The position numbers and the translations under genes were made by a program. The notes beneath the pieces are model-generated. The model saw only the letters and a program-made list of their open reading frames with translations. It had not been told where the DNA came from and searched no databases. Shown piece after piece: positions 14,602-22,510 of a stretch of DNA of 27,076 nt; within the stretch, counting starts at the first letter, position 1; each line of letters begins with the position of its first letter. Source of the DNA: an uncultured Faecalibacterium sp. (lineage in GTDB: Bacteria; Bacillota; Clostridia; Oscillospirales; Ruminococcaceae); NCBI GenBank assembly GCA_934525845.1, contig CAKSZS010000032.1, forward strand, positions 1 to 27,076, written 5' to 3'.

Positions 14602-15868
14602 ATTCCACCTCCGCGCCCAAGGGCCTGATGGCTGTAAAGAAATGCGGCCAGCTCTTCTGAATGGCTTCGGCATCGTCCACGGTCAGGGGCAGGCCGGTGC
14701 ACAGCGCCAGCACCGCCAGGCTCATGACCACCCGGTGGTCGTTGTGGCCGTGCAAAGGAGCTTCCGGGGCGTGCAGATGGTCTGCACAGCCCTGCACCGT
14801 GATGGTGCCGCCCGCGCTTTCCAGCACGCCGCCGCAGGCCCGCAACTCGGCTTCCATGGCCGCGATGCGGTCGCTCTCCTTCAGGCGCAGGCGCTCCGCG
14901 TTGCGGATGACGGTGGTGCCCTCGCAGAGCAGGCCCAGCACCATCAGCACAGGGCCGAGGTCTGGGCAGTCGGCCAGATCGATGTCCACCCCGTGCAGGG
15001 GCGCCTTTGCAAAGGTGACGGTGTCCCCCTCACGGGTGAACTGTGCGCCGCACCGGTGCAGGATATCCAGAATGACCGCGTCGCCCTGCAGGGTGTCCGG
15101 GGAAAGGCCGGTGACGGTCACGCCGCCGCAGACGGCCCCCAGCACCGCCGGGAACGCCGCCTGGCTGTAGTCGCCTTCCACGGTGTAGTCACAGGCGTGG
15201 TAGTGCTGGTTTCCCGGCAGGAAGAGGGTCGTTTCGTCCATCCAGCGGCTGGACACGCCGAACGCTGCCTGGACGGAGCGGGTCATATCGATGTAGCTGC
15301 GGCTCTCCACCGGCGGGAGCAGGTGCAGGGTGCTGTCCCCGTCCAGTAGGGGCAGGGCGAACAGCAGGCCGCTGATGAACTGGCTGGACACGTTGCCCGC
15401 CAGCGTGTAATCTCCGGGCGTCAGGGCACCTTCCACGGTCAGACCGGCAGAACTCTGCTCAAACCGTAGATTCTGCTCGCGATATAACGTTTCGTAGACC
15501 GACTGGGGCCGCTCCATGAGCCGCCCCCGGCCCGTGAAGGTGACCGCCTGCCCGGTCAGGCTGGCGATGGGAATGAGAAAGCGCAGGGTGCTGCCGCTTT
15601 CACAGCAGTCCACCGGGGCGGACAGGGGCCGGAAATGCCCCAGTCCTTCCACCACGGCATCCGCCGGGCCGGTGCGAACCTCGGCGCACAGCTGGCCCGC
15701 CGCGCCGAGCGTGGCGGAGATGTCCTTGCTGAATTCCAGATTTGTGATATGGGAGCGCCCCTCGGCCAGCGCCGCGCACAGCACGGCCCGGTGCGCCATG
15801 CTCTTGCTGGGCGGGGCCGTGATGGTGCCGCCGATCTGTCCGGAGGATCGTGATATTGTTACAAGCAT
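14591..15868 (-). CDS. aroA: 3-phosphoshikimate 1-carboxyvinyltransferase (EPSP synthase)
   Basis: Sixth shikimate-pathway step: joins phosphoenolpyruvate and shikimate 3-phosphate to form EPSP. The 425 residues are full length. The PSKSMAHR motif near residue 21 carries the substrate-binding Lys22 and Arg27; ESGSTLRFLIP is the second family loop and LRLKESDRIAAM the third. AAAGGAT just upstream is the ribosome site. A repeat element fills most of the 103-base gap from aroF. Confidence 0.97.
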   Translation of the reverse strand: MLVTISRSSGQIGGTITAPPSKSMAHRAVLCAALAEGRSHITNLEFSKDISATLGAAGQLCAEVRTGPADAVVEGLGHFRPLSAPVDCCESGSTLRFLIPIASLTGQAVTFTGRGRLMERPQSVYETLYREQNLRFEQSSAGLTVEGALTPGDYTLAGNVSSQFISGLLFALPLLDGDSTLHLLPPVESRSYIDMTRSVQAAFGVSSRWMDETTLFLPGNQHYHACDYTVEGDYSQAAFPAVLGAVCGGVTVTGLSPDTLQGDAVILDILHRCGAQFTREGDTVTFAKAPLHGVDIDLADCPDLGPVLMVLGLLCEGTTVIRNAERLRLKESDRIAAMEAELRACGGVLESAGGTITVQGCADHLHAPEAPLHGHNDHRVVMSLAVLALCTGLPLTVDDAEAIQKSWPHFFTAIRPLGAEVEYVG

Positions 15869-15888
15869 AAGGTTTATCCTTTGGCTGG

Positions 15889-15959
15889 CTCGCCCTCTCC
15901 GTCTTTGCCAAGGGCTCTCCCTTTGGGAGAGCTGGCGCGTCAGCGCCTGAGAGGGCGAG
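15889..15959. repeat. MITE-like intergenic repeat, copy 5, inside the aromatic operon
   Basis: Bounded by CTCGCCCTCTC (15889-15899) and GAGAGGGCGAG (15949-15959). Its inner palindrome GGCTCTCCCTTTGGGAGAGCT lacks a T-run. It separates aroF from aroA and may add RNA structure just before the aroA ribosome site without ending transcription. Confidence 0.75.
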
Positions 15960-15971
15960 GCCGTTTATCTG

Positions 15972-16988
15972 TTACATATCCCGGCCGATGGCCCAGGCGA
16001 CCTGACGGCACTTGGCCATGGCCTGTGCAAAGGCGTCCGGGGTCAGGCACTGGGCACCATCGCTCCAGGCGTGGCGGGGATCGTAGTGCACTTCCACTTC
16101 CAGACCGTCGGCACCGGCGGCCACGGCGGCGATCATCATCGGCTCCACGAGGTTTGCCTTGCCGGTGGCGTGGCTGGGATCCACGATGACGGGCAGATGG
16201 GTCTTCTCGTGAATGATGGGAACGGCGGACAGATCCAGCGTGTTGCGGGTGTACTTTTCAAAGGTACGGATGCCGCGCTCACACAGGATGACCTGCTCGT
16301 TGCCGCCGGCCATGATGTACTCGGCGCTCATGATCCACTCCTCGATGGTGTTGCACAGGCCGCGCTTGAGCAGCACGGGCTTGTGCATCTTGCCCACGGC
16401 CTTGAGCAGCTGGAAGTTCTGCATATTGCGGGCGCCGATCTGCACCACGTCCACATACTCCTCAAACTCCGGGATGCGGTCCTCGCTCATCAGCTCGGAC
16501 ACGATGGGCAGGCCGGTGGCCTCGCGGGCCTTGACCATGTCCAGGATGCCCTCGGTCTCCAGACCCTGGAAGGAGTAGGGAGAGGTACGGGGTTTGTAAG
16601 CACCGCCGCGGAACAGGGCCGCGCCGCCGGCCTTGACGCTCTGCGCGATGCGCAGAGCCTGCTCGGCACCCTCGATGCTGCAGGGGCCTGCCATGACGGC
16701 GATCTTTTGCTTGCCGCCGATCTTCACGCCGCCGCAGTCGATGACCGAATCGGCGGGGTGGAACAGGCGGTTGGCGCGCTTGTACGGGGCAGACACGCGG
16801 GTGACGTTGTCGATCCAGGGGTTGGCCAGCACGTCCCGCTCGTCGATCTTGGTGGTGTCGCCCACCAGACCGAACACGTTGTAGTCCTTGCCGGTGATCA
16901 GGGTCACGTCCAGACCCTGATGCTCGAACTTGTCAACGATCTTTTCCAGTTCTTCCTTCGGGGTGCCTTTCTTGGTGGAGATGATCAT
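15972..16988 (-). CDS. aroF: 3-deoxy-7-phosphoheptulonate synthase (DAHP synthase, type I-beta)
   Basis: First step of the pathway: condenses erythrose 4-phosphate with phosphoenolpyruvate. Of 338 residues, 1 to about 70 are a ferredoxin-like regulatory domain as in Thermotoga DAHP synthase, where it mediates inhibition by Tyr or Phe. The catalytic barrel follows with AGPCSIE (100-106) and RGGAYKPRTSPYSFQG (127-142), metal and substrate motifs of this class, and VDPSHATG near the end. The regulatory domain suggests feedback control at entry to the pathway. It follows aroQ by 21 bases. Confidence 0.96.
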   Translation of the reverse strand: MIISTKKGTPKEELEKIVDKFEHQGLDVTLITGKDYNVFGLVGDTTKIDERDVLANPWIDNVTRVSAPYKRANRLFHPADSVIDCGGVKIGGKQKIAVMAGPCSIEGAEQALRIAQSVKAGGAALFRGGAYKPRTSPYSFQGLETEGILDMVKAREATGLPIVSELMSEDRIPEFEEYVDVVQIGARNMQNFQLLKAVGKMHKPVLLKRGLCNTIEEWIMSAEYIMAGGNEQVILCERGIRTFEKYTRNTLDLSAVPIIHEKTHLPVIVDPSHATGKANLVEPMMIAAVAAGADGLEVEVHYDPRHAWSDGAQCLTPDAFAQAMAKCRQVAWAIGRDM

Positions 16989-17009
16989 AAGAATGTTTCC
17001 CTTTCATTT

Positions 17010-17474
17010 TTACATCACAAGATGCGATTTGCTGCTGCCGTCCAGGCGGAGCAGCTGCGCGAGGTAGGCGCAGGCGTGCAGGTAGCCCTGGGGGCCTTCG
17101 CCGATGAAGTGGCCCTGACAGCCAAAGGACACCACATCCGTCTTGCGGAAGGGCTCCCGCTCGTCCGGGGCGTCCAGCAGGACTTCCACGGCGGGCACGC
17201 CGCACAGCCGCAGAGCGTCCAGAATGGCCACGCTGTAGTGCGCATAGCCGCCGGGGTTCAGCACGATGCCGTCCACCCGCCCGGCGGCGGCCTGGATCTC
17301 ATCGATCAGGTCGCCCTCGTGGTTGGACTGGCACACGTCGGTCTCAATGCCCATCTGGTCACAGCCTGCCTGCACATAGTCCATCATGCCGTTGTAGTCC
17401 AGTTCCCCGGGCATCCCCGGCTGGGTGTAGCGCATCAGGTTGATGTTGGGGCCGTTAAGAATCAAAAATTTCAT
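17010..17474 (-). CDS. aroQ: Type II 3-dehydroquinate dehydratase, divergent
   Basis: Third step: dehydrates 3-dehydroquinate to 3-dehydroshikimate. The 154-residue length and the motifs LILNGPNINL (4-13), QSNHEGDLIDEIQ (49-61) and LNPGGYAHYSVAI (72-84) place it in the AroQ family. It differs where catalysis is expected. The lid usually reads like REPxxYG, but here it is RYTQPGMPG. The usual VEVHxSN reads VEVLLDA, so the conserved His is Leu99. It is the only dehydroquinate dehydratase candidate in the cluster. The ATG at 17474 overlaps the end of the aroE-aroK gene by 20 bases. Confidence 0.85.
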   Translation of the reverse strand: MKFLILNGPNINLMRYTQPGMPGELDYNGMMDYVQAGCDQMGIETDVCQSNHEGDLIDEIQAAAGRVDGIVLNPGGYAHYSVAILDALRLCGVPAVEVLLDAPDEREPFRKTDVVSFGCQGHFIGEGPQGYLHACAYLAQLLRLDGSSKSHLVM

Positions 17475-18726
17475 CCAGAGCCTCCAGAGCGGCCCGCAGA
17501 GTGTCCTCCAGCGTGCCGGTATTGGGGATGACCGCATCTGCGGCGGCGAGGTAGAGCGGGCGGCGCTGGGCTTCCATGGTGCGCAGCGCGTCCATGCTGG
17601 AAGACAGCGGCCGGCCGCCGCCCACGGCCAGCGCTTCCACGGGCCGGTCCAGGAACAGCACCACGCCGTTCTGGCGCAGGGCGCGCAGGTTCTCGGGGCG
17701 CTTTACCACGCCGCCGCCGCAGGACAGCAGCTGGCCTTTTTCCTTGCCGAAGCGCCGGGTCTGCGCGGTCTCCCGGGCGCGGAAGCCCTCTTCGCCCTCA
17801 GCGGCAAAGATGTCCGGGATGCTGCGCCCGTCGGCCTTGACGATCGCGTCGTCCAGGTCCACGAAGGTGCGGCCCAGCTGCTTGGCCAGCAGCTTGCCCA
17901 GGGTCGTTTTGCCGGAAGACGGCATCCCGATGAGGGCGATGTTCAGCATCTCCCGGCGCAGGGCGGCGGTGATGCGGCGGATCTCGCCGGAGGCGTCCTC
18001 GAACTTGCGGTCCAGGAAATATTCCGCCGCATACAGGGCCTGGGCCACCAGCATTTCCAGTCCGCCTACGGCCACCGGAACACCGGCTTCCTCGGCGCGG
18101 AGGATCAGTTCCGTTTTGTTGGGGTTGTACACCACATCCACGACCGCTTCCAGGCCGGGCATGGCGGCGACATCCAGATTGCACACGCCCACATTGGGGT
18201 ACATTCCGGCGGGCGTGGTGTTGAGGACGATCTGTGCCCCGCTGTGTACGGCATCGGCGTAGCTCAGTTCGCCTTTTTCCGGGTCCGGGCGGCGGCTGAC
18301 GGTGAGGATCCGGGCCGCGCCCTTGTCCCGTGCCACGGCGCTGGTGGTGTTGTGGGTGCCGCCGGTGCCCAGAATGAGCACGGTTTTGCCCGCAAAGTCC
18401 ACGCCGTGGGCGTCGCACAGATAGGCAAAGCCGAGATAATCGGTATTATACCCATACAGCAGGCCGTTTTTGTTCACCACGGTGTTCACGGCCCCGATGG
18501 CCTTGGCCCGGGGGTCGATGTAGGAGCAGTATTCCATGACCAGCTTCTTGTAGGGAATGGTGACGTTGATGGCCTTGAACTGCCGTTTCTGCAGGAATGA
18601 CCGGGCCTCTTCCTCGGTGGGCAGGGGGCACAGGTCGTAGTGGTAGCCGCAGAGCATCTCGTGAATGATCTTGGAGTAAGAGTGGCCCAGCTTGGCACCA
18701 ATGAGTCCGTATTCCATCTCAGTCAT
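17455..18726 (-). CDS. Shikimate dehydrogenase - shikimate kinase fusion
   Basis: One 423-residue protein for two consecutive steps. Residues 1 to about 258 are AroE: shikimate-binding GHSYSK (14-19), catalytic Lys60 in NVTIPYK, Asp96 in NTDYLGF, and nucleotide loop LGTGGTHNT (119-127). Residues about 260-423 are AroK: P-loop GMPSSGKTT (267-275), FVDLDD, the CGGGVV loop, and a lid-like segment near ERRPLY-type AQRRPLY. The stop codon is in the usual AroK place, so both parts look intact. It overlaps aroC by 8 bases and aroQ by 20, so translation is probably coupled. Confidence 0.96.
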   Translation of the reverse strand: MTEMEYGLIGAKLGHSYSKIIHEMLCGYHYDLCPLPTEEEARSFLQKRQFKAINVTIPYKKLVMEYCSYIDPRAKAIGAVNTVVNKNGLLYGYNTDYLGFAYLCDAHGVDFAGKTVLILGTGGTHNTTSAVARDKGAARILTVSRRPDPEKGELSYADAVHSGAQIVLNTTPAGMYPNVGVCNLDVAAMPGLEAVVDVVYNPNKTELILRAEEAGVPVAVGGLEMLVAQALYAAEYFLDRKFEDASGEIRRITAALRREMLNIALIGMPSSGKTTLGKLLAKQLGRTFVDLDDAIVKADGRSIPDIFAAEGEEGFRARETAQTRRFGKEKGQLLSCGGGVVKRPENLRALRQNGVVLFLDRPVEALAVGGGRPLSSSMDALRTMEAQRRPLYLAAADAVIPNTGTLEDTLRAALEALDEIFDS

Positions 18727-19864
18727 CCTCCCTGCGGTAGTCGGTGGGGTGGGTCATCCAGCGTTCGCCGTAACGGGCCGTGAGCAGGTCGCCCACCGCC
18801 AGGGCGGCGGCGCAGGTCTGTACGATGGCGGCCCGGGGCACGATGCAGGGATCGTGCCGGCCCTGAATGGACAGCGGTGCGTCCTGTTTGGCGATGTAGT
18901 CCACGGTGTCCTGCTGTTTGTAGATGCTGGGGGTAGGCTTGACCACGGTGCGGAACACCACAGGCATCCCGTTGGCGATGCCGCCGTTGATGCCGGCATT
19001 GTGGTTGGTGGCGGTGACCACGGCCCCTTCCGGGGTCATGCGGAAGGCGTCGTTGGCCTCGGAACCGCGCATCCCGGCAAAGCCGAAGCCGGTGCCGAAC
19101 TCAATGCCCTTGACCGCCGGGATGGAGAAGGCCAGATGAGCGATCTCACTTTCCACGCTGTCAAAGTAGGGTTCGCCGATGCCGGCGGGCAGGCCGAGAA
19201 TGGCCGTTTCCAGTATCCCGCCCACGCTGTCGCCGTCCGAACCGGCGGCACGGATGGCGGTCTTCATCGGCTCTTCCACGGCGGCGTCCAGCACGGCGAA
19301 GCCCTCCGGCTTGCTGGCCAGCGCTTCCACCTGTGCCGCCAGGGCGGCGGCATCGTCCCGCGCGAAAGGCGTATCCGAAATGCCGGCGCACTGGGCGATG
19401 TGGGTCGTGATGTCGATGCCTGCCCGGCGCAGAGCGTCCAGCACGATGGCACCGCCCGCCACCAGCGCGGCGGTGATGCGGCCGGAGAAGTGTCCGCCGC
19501 CCCGGGCGTCCTGGAAGCCGTGGTATTTGGCGTAGGCGGTGTAATCCGCGTGGCCGGGGCGCAGAAGGTCCGCCGTTTTGGCGTAGTCGCCGCTGCGGGT
19601 GTTCTGGTTTTCGATCATCAGGGCAATGGCGGTGCCGGTGGTGCGGCCATTCACCACGCCGGACAGGAACTGCACGGCGTCCGCCTCCACGCGGGGGGTG
19701 GACAGGCCGTCGCCCCGGGCGCGGCGTTTGTCCATACAGGCGGCGAGAAAGGCCTCGTCCACCGGGACTCCGGCGGCCATGCCGTCCAGCACCGCGCCGA
19801 TGGCTCTGCCGTGGCTCTCGCCGAAAATGGTCAGCGAAAGATCGCAGCCGAAGGTGTTCTTCAT
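18719..19864 (-). CDS. aroC: Chorismate synthase
   Basis: Last common step: EPSP to chorismate, with reduced FMN as cofactor. The 381-residue protein has the signatures GESHG near residue 15, RPGHADYTAY, GGGHFSGR and GRHDPCIVPRA. Length is normal. It begins three bases after the aroB stop codon, with GGAGG overlapping the end of aroB. Confidence 0.97.
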   Translation of the reverse strand: MKNTFGCDLSLTIFGESHGRAIGAVLDGMAAGVPVDEAFLAACMDKRRARGDGLSTPRVEADAVQFLSGVVNGRTTGTAIALMIENQNTRSGDYAKTADLLRPGHADYTAYAKYHGFQDARGGGHFSGRITAALVAGGAIVLDALRRAGIDITTHIAQCAGISDTPFARDDAAALAAQVEALASKPEGFAVLDAAVEEPMKTAIRAAGSDGDSVGGILETAILGLPAGIGEPYFDSVESEIAHLAFSIPAVKGIEFGTGFGFAGMRGSEANDAFRMTPEGAVVTATNHNAGINGGIANGMPVVFRTVVKPTPSIYKQQDTVDYIAKQDAPLSIQGRHDPCIVPRAAIVQTCAAALAVGDLLTARYGERWMTHPTDYRREDD

Positions 19865-19867
19865 GGC

Positions 19868-20911
19868 TCAGTCCTCCATGCCCAGCAGGGGACGCAGGCC
19901 CTCCACCGGAAGGGTCTCGGCCCGCCAGCAGCCCAGACCCGGCACCTTGATGACCGTGATCTGACCGCCCTGGGCCTTTTTGTCGTGCAGCATCTCGGCC
20001 AGCACCCGCTCCTTGTTATAAGTGGTGCGGGTGGGCAGGCCCAGACGGCGGTACACCGCGCGGACCCGCTTCTGCAGGGCCTTGGATTCGATCATGGGCA
20101 GCATTCCCAGCGCCACGCACTCGCCGTGGAACAGGCCCACGGTGCGGCGGCCCTTGATGCCCTTGACGGCTTCGATGCCGTGGCCGATGGTGTGGCCGAA
20201 GTTCAGGGCCTTGCGCATCCCATGCTCGGTCTCGTCCTGCTCCACGATGCTCTTCTTGAACCGCAGGCTGCGGCAGATGATCTCGCCGATCTGGGCATCG
20301 ATGTCGCCCTTCTCAAAGATGGAGAACAGCTCCGGGTCGGCCAGCAGGCTGGCCTTGACGGCCTCGGCCAGGCCGTTGATGTAGTGGCGGCGGGGCAGGG
20401 TGGACAGGGTGTCCGGGTCCACGATGACCAGCTTGGGCTGCCAGAAGGCACCCACGATGTTCTTGGTGTCGCCCAGGTCCACGGCGGTCTTGCCACCGAT
20501 GGAGGAGTCGATCATGGACAGGGTGGTAGTGGGGCAGTTGATGAAGTCGATGCCGCGCATATAGACGGCGGCCGCAAAGCCGGCCAGGTCGCCCACGACG
20601 CCGCCGCCCACGGCAATGACCAGGTCGCCCCGGCCCATGCCGAAGTCCAGCATCTGCTTCAGGACGGATTCCAGGATCTTAAGGCTCTTGCTGGCTTCGC
20701 CCTGGGGCACCGTGATGATGCGGGCGTCCTTGCACTGGTCGGCCACCATCTGGGCGTACTGCACCGGCACGCCGGTGTCGGTGACCACGGCCACCCGGCG
20801 GTCCAGCCGGGCGAACTGGTACAGGTTTTCCAGCGAGCCGTTCTTCAGGATGATGTCATAGCTGCGCTCGCCCAGGTTCATGGTGAGCTTGGTTCCGATA
20901 AATTCACTCAT
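19868..20911 (-). CDS. aroB: 3-dehydroquinate synthase
   Basis: Second step: cyclises DAHP to 3-dehydroquinate with NAD+ and a divalent metal. The 347-residue protein has GGGVVGDLAGFAA (102-114), GGKTAVDLGDTKN (139-151), the metal ligand Glu183 in GLAEAVK, and metal histidines in NFGHTIGHGIEA and LFHGECVALG. The start overlaps the pheA stop in an ATGA junction, with AGGAG upstream. Confidence 0.97.
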   Translation of the reverse strand: MSEFIGTKLTMNLGERSYDIILKNGSLENLYQFARLDRRVAVVTDTGVPVQYAQMVADQCKDARIITVPQGEASKSLKILESVLKQMLDFGMGRGDLVIAVGGGVVGDLAGFAAAVYMRGIDFINCPTTTLSMIDSSIGGKTAVDLGDTKNIVGAFWQPKLVIVDPDTLSTLPRRHYINGLAEAVKASLLADPELFSIFEKGDIDAQIGEIICRSLRFKKSIVEQDETEHGMRKALNFGHTIGHGIEAVKGIKGRRTVGLFHGECVALGMLPMIESKALQKRVRAVYRRLGLPTRTTYNKERVLAEMLHDKKAQGGQITVIKVPGLGCWRAETLPVEGLRPLLGMED

Positions 20912-21978
20912 TTCGTATACACTCCTAACAGCCGCACGGTACGGCAGATGCGGTCCAGCTCGCGCAGAAGCGCGGCGGTCTCGGCGGCGGTGGGGTCGCC
21001 CACCAGCTCGACGTAAAAATAATATTCAAACGGCACATGGGGCATGGGCCGGCTCTTGATGGATTCCATGTTGAAGCCGCTGGCACCGATGATCTGGATG
21101 ACCTCGCCCAGCTTGCCGGGCTTGTTGTCCACCGTGAACAGCAGCGAGAACCGGTTGCCGCCGGTGGGCTTTTCGCGGCTGAGCACGATGAAGCGGGTGG
21201 TGTTGTCGCCGTCCGTGTTGATGCGGGGCACCAGCACCTCCAGCCCGTACAGGGCAGCGGTCTCGGTGCTGGCGATGGCGGCTTTGGTCTTGTCGCCGCT
21301 TTCGGCCACGAACTTGGCGGCCATGGCCGTGTTGGGCATGGCGGTGGCCGGCAGGCGGAACTGCTTCAGGAAGGTCTCGCTCTGGGCAATGGCCTGCTGG
21401 TGGCTGTACACGCTGCGGATCTCCGAGAGCTGGGTGCCGGGCAGCACCAGCAGGTTCTGGGAGATGGGCAGGTCATACACGTCCACCACCCACAGCTCCG
21501 GATGGTTGTAGCACAGATCCAGCACGGCGGAAACATCGCCCGCGTGGCTGTTCTCAAAGGGCACCACGCCGTGGGCGGCATCCCCCCGGGCAACGGCGGC
21601 AAAGACCTCGTCCCAGGTGGGGTAGCTGACGGCTTCGGCGTGGGGGAACAGCGCCTTGAGTGCGATGTGGGCAAAGGCACCTTCCACGCCCTGATAAGCG
21701 GCGCGGTTCTGCCCCAGCACGGCGGCTTCATACTGCTTGGCAGTGTCCATTAGATCCTGCACATGATCCCGGTAATAGGGGCGCAGCGCCGGGTCCTGGA
21801 TGCGGGCTGCAGCCTTTTCCAGCACGGCGGCCTCCCGGGCGGCGTCAAAGATGGGCAGACCGTGGGCCTGCTTGTAGCGGGCGACCTGCAGCACCGCCGC
21901 CATCCGCCGCTCAAACAGCGCGGCCAGCTGGGCGTCCACCGCGTCGATCTCGGCGCGGGCTTGTTCCAGTGCGTCCAT
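20908..21978 (-). CDS. pheA: Bifunctional chorismate mutase - prephenate dehydratase (P-protein)
   Basis: Converts chorismate to prephenate and then to phenylpyruvate. Of 356 residues, 1 to about 85 are an AroQ-class chorismate mutase (RAEIDAVDAQLAALFERRM). Residues about 93-270 are prephenate dehydratase (YQGVEGAFAH, VVPFENS, and the catalytic TRF at 261-263). Residues about 275-356 are an ACT domain with ESIKSRP (305-311), the usual phenylalanine-binding site, so feedback inhibition by Phe is likely. It is the first gene of the operon, with AAAGGAT upstream. Confidence 0.97.
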   Translation of the reverse strand: MDALEQARAEIDAVDAQLAALFERRMAAVLQVARYKQAHGLPIFDAAREAAVLEKAAARIQDPALRPYYRDHVQDLMDTAKQYEAAVLGQNRAAYQGVEGAFAHIALKALFPHAEAVSYPTWDEVFAAVARGDAAHGVVPFENSHAGDVSAVLDLCYNHPELWVVDVYDLPISQNLLVLPGTQLSEIRSVYSHQQAIAQSETFLKQFRLPATAMPNTAMAAKFVAESGDKTKAAIASTETAALYGLEVLVPRINTDGDNTTRFIVLSREKPTGGNRFSLLFTVDNKPGKLGEVIQIIGASGFNMESIKSRPMPHVPFEYYFYVELVGDPTAAETAALLRELDRICRTVRLLGVYTK

Positions 21979-22023
21979 GGATTCACATCCTTTTGTGTTC
22001 GATTTAAAAGCTGATACCAGGTA

Positions 22024-22052
22024 AGTATACCATAACTGGGACGAAGAAACAA
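22024..22052 (-). promoter_or_regulatory. Promoter of the aromatic amino acid operon
   Basis: On the minus strand TTGTTT (22047-22052), 17 bases, TATACT (22024-22029). The leader to pheA is only about 40 bases, leaving no room for a T-box or peptide attenuator. Confidence 0.6.
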
Positions 22053-22138
22053 CAAACCGCCCATGCTTTCAGGGTAGAGAATATTTCAAATCACAGGGAC
22101 GTAAAAAGACGAAAATTGCAAAGGGGACGGGGGTTGTG

Positions 22139-22250
22139 TTCTCTTTTGGCGGCAAAAGAGAACCAGAAAGTGCGGCGGTGCCCGTAGGGCATGAAAGCCC
22201 CAGTGGGGCTTTTAAGCCGCAGACCGGGTTGCGAAGCAAATGCTGCTTTC
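22139..22250. other. Highly structured intergenic element, possible repeat or structured RNA
   Basis: A 10-base hairpin TTCTCTTTTG/CAAAAGAGAA (22139-22148 with 22153-22162, loop GCGG) is followed by a three-way-junction-like fold. The outer stem is TGCGGC/GCCGCA (22171-22176 with 22216-22221). It encloses GTGCCC/GGGCAT (22178-22183 with 22187-22192) and AAGCCCC/GGGGCTT (22195-22201 with 22205-22211). A further CCGG-bounded hairpin holds TTGC/GCAA near 22224-22253. There is no credible coding frame. Family unknown to me. Confidence 0.5.
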
Positions 22251-22269
22251 CGGAACAGCCCTTCCTGTG

Positions 22270-22310
22270 AAAAAAGCAGCGAGGAAGACCCCGCAGGATC
22301 TTCCTCGCTG
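22270..22310 (-). terminator. Intrinsic terminator of the plsC-like operon
   Basis: A perfect 12-base stem (22277-22288 with 22299-22310), 10-base loop. On the minus strand it is followed by one C and TTTTTT (22270-22275). It lies just past the stop of the small gene ending at 22315. Confidence 0.9.
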
Positions 22311-22314
22311 TAAA

Positions 22315-22509
22315 TCAAATATCAGTTTGACGGCGTTTCAAAAGCTCTTCCCGGCTGCGGGCCTTGCCGTAATAGCGCCCATAGGGGTTATCCAGTTCGG
22401 CGGCGGTGGGGATGTGGACTTCGGGTTGGGCGGGGGCTGTTTCCGGCGGCGGGGTGCGGTCAAACACGAACCGGCGGGCGCTCTGCCCGTCCTTGGCACG
22501 GAACCGCAT
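22315..22509 (-). CDS. Small hypothetical protein, 64 residues
   Basis: I do not recognise a family. The protein is soluble and strongly charged, with a Pro-rich middle (TPPPETAPAQPEVHIP) and a C-terminal ELDNPYGRYYGKARSREELLKRR stretch rich in Arg, Lys and Tyr. No membrane segment or cysteine is seen. Reality is supported by a GGAGGG site five bases upstream, a start one base after the stop of the preceding gene, and a terminator directly after its stop. It is the last gene of a three-gene minus-strand operon. Confidence 0.7.
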   Translation of the reverse strand: MRFRAKDGQSARRFVFDRTPPPETAPAQPEVHIPTAAELDNPYGRYYGKARSREELLKRRQTDI

Positions 22510-22510
22510 C

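Noticed and set aside
12637..14628. 663-codon plus-strand frame, and those at 16071-17531 and 18692-21016
   Set aside because: They run antisense to the WYL gene, tyrA and the aro genes, all of which have conserved motifs in the minus frame.
21979..22023. T-box, riboswitch or peptide attenuator before pheA
   Set aside because: The predicted leader is only about 40 bases with no stem or short Phe/Tyr-rich frame.
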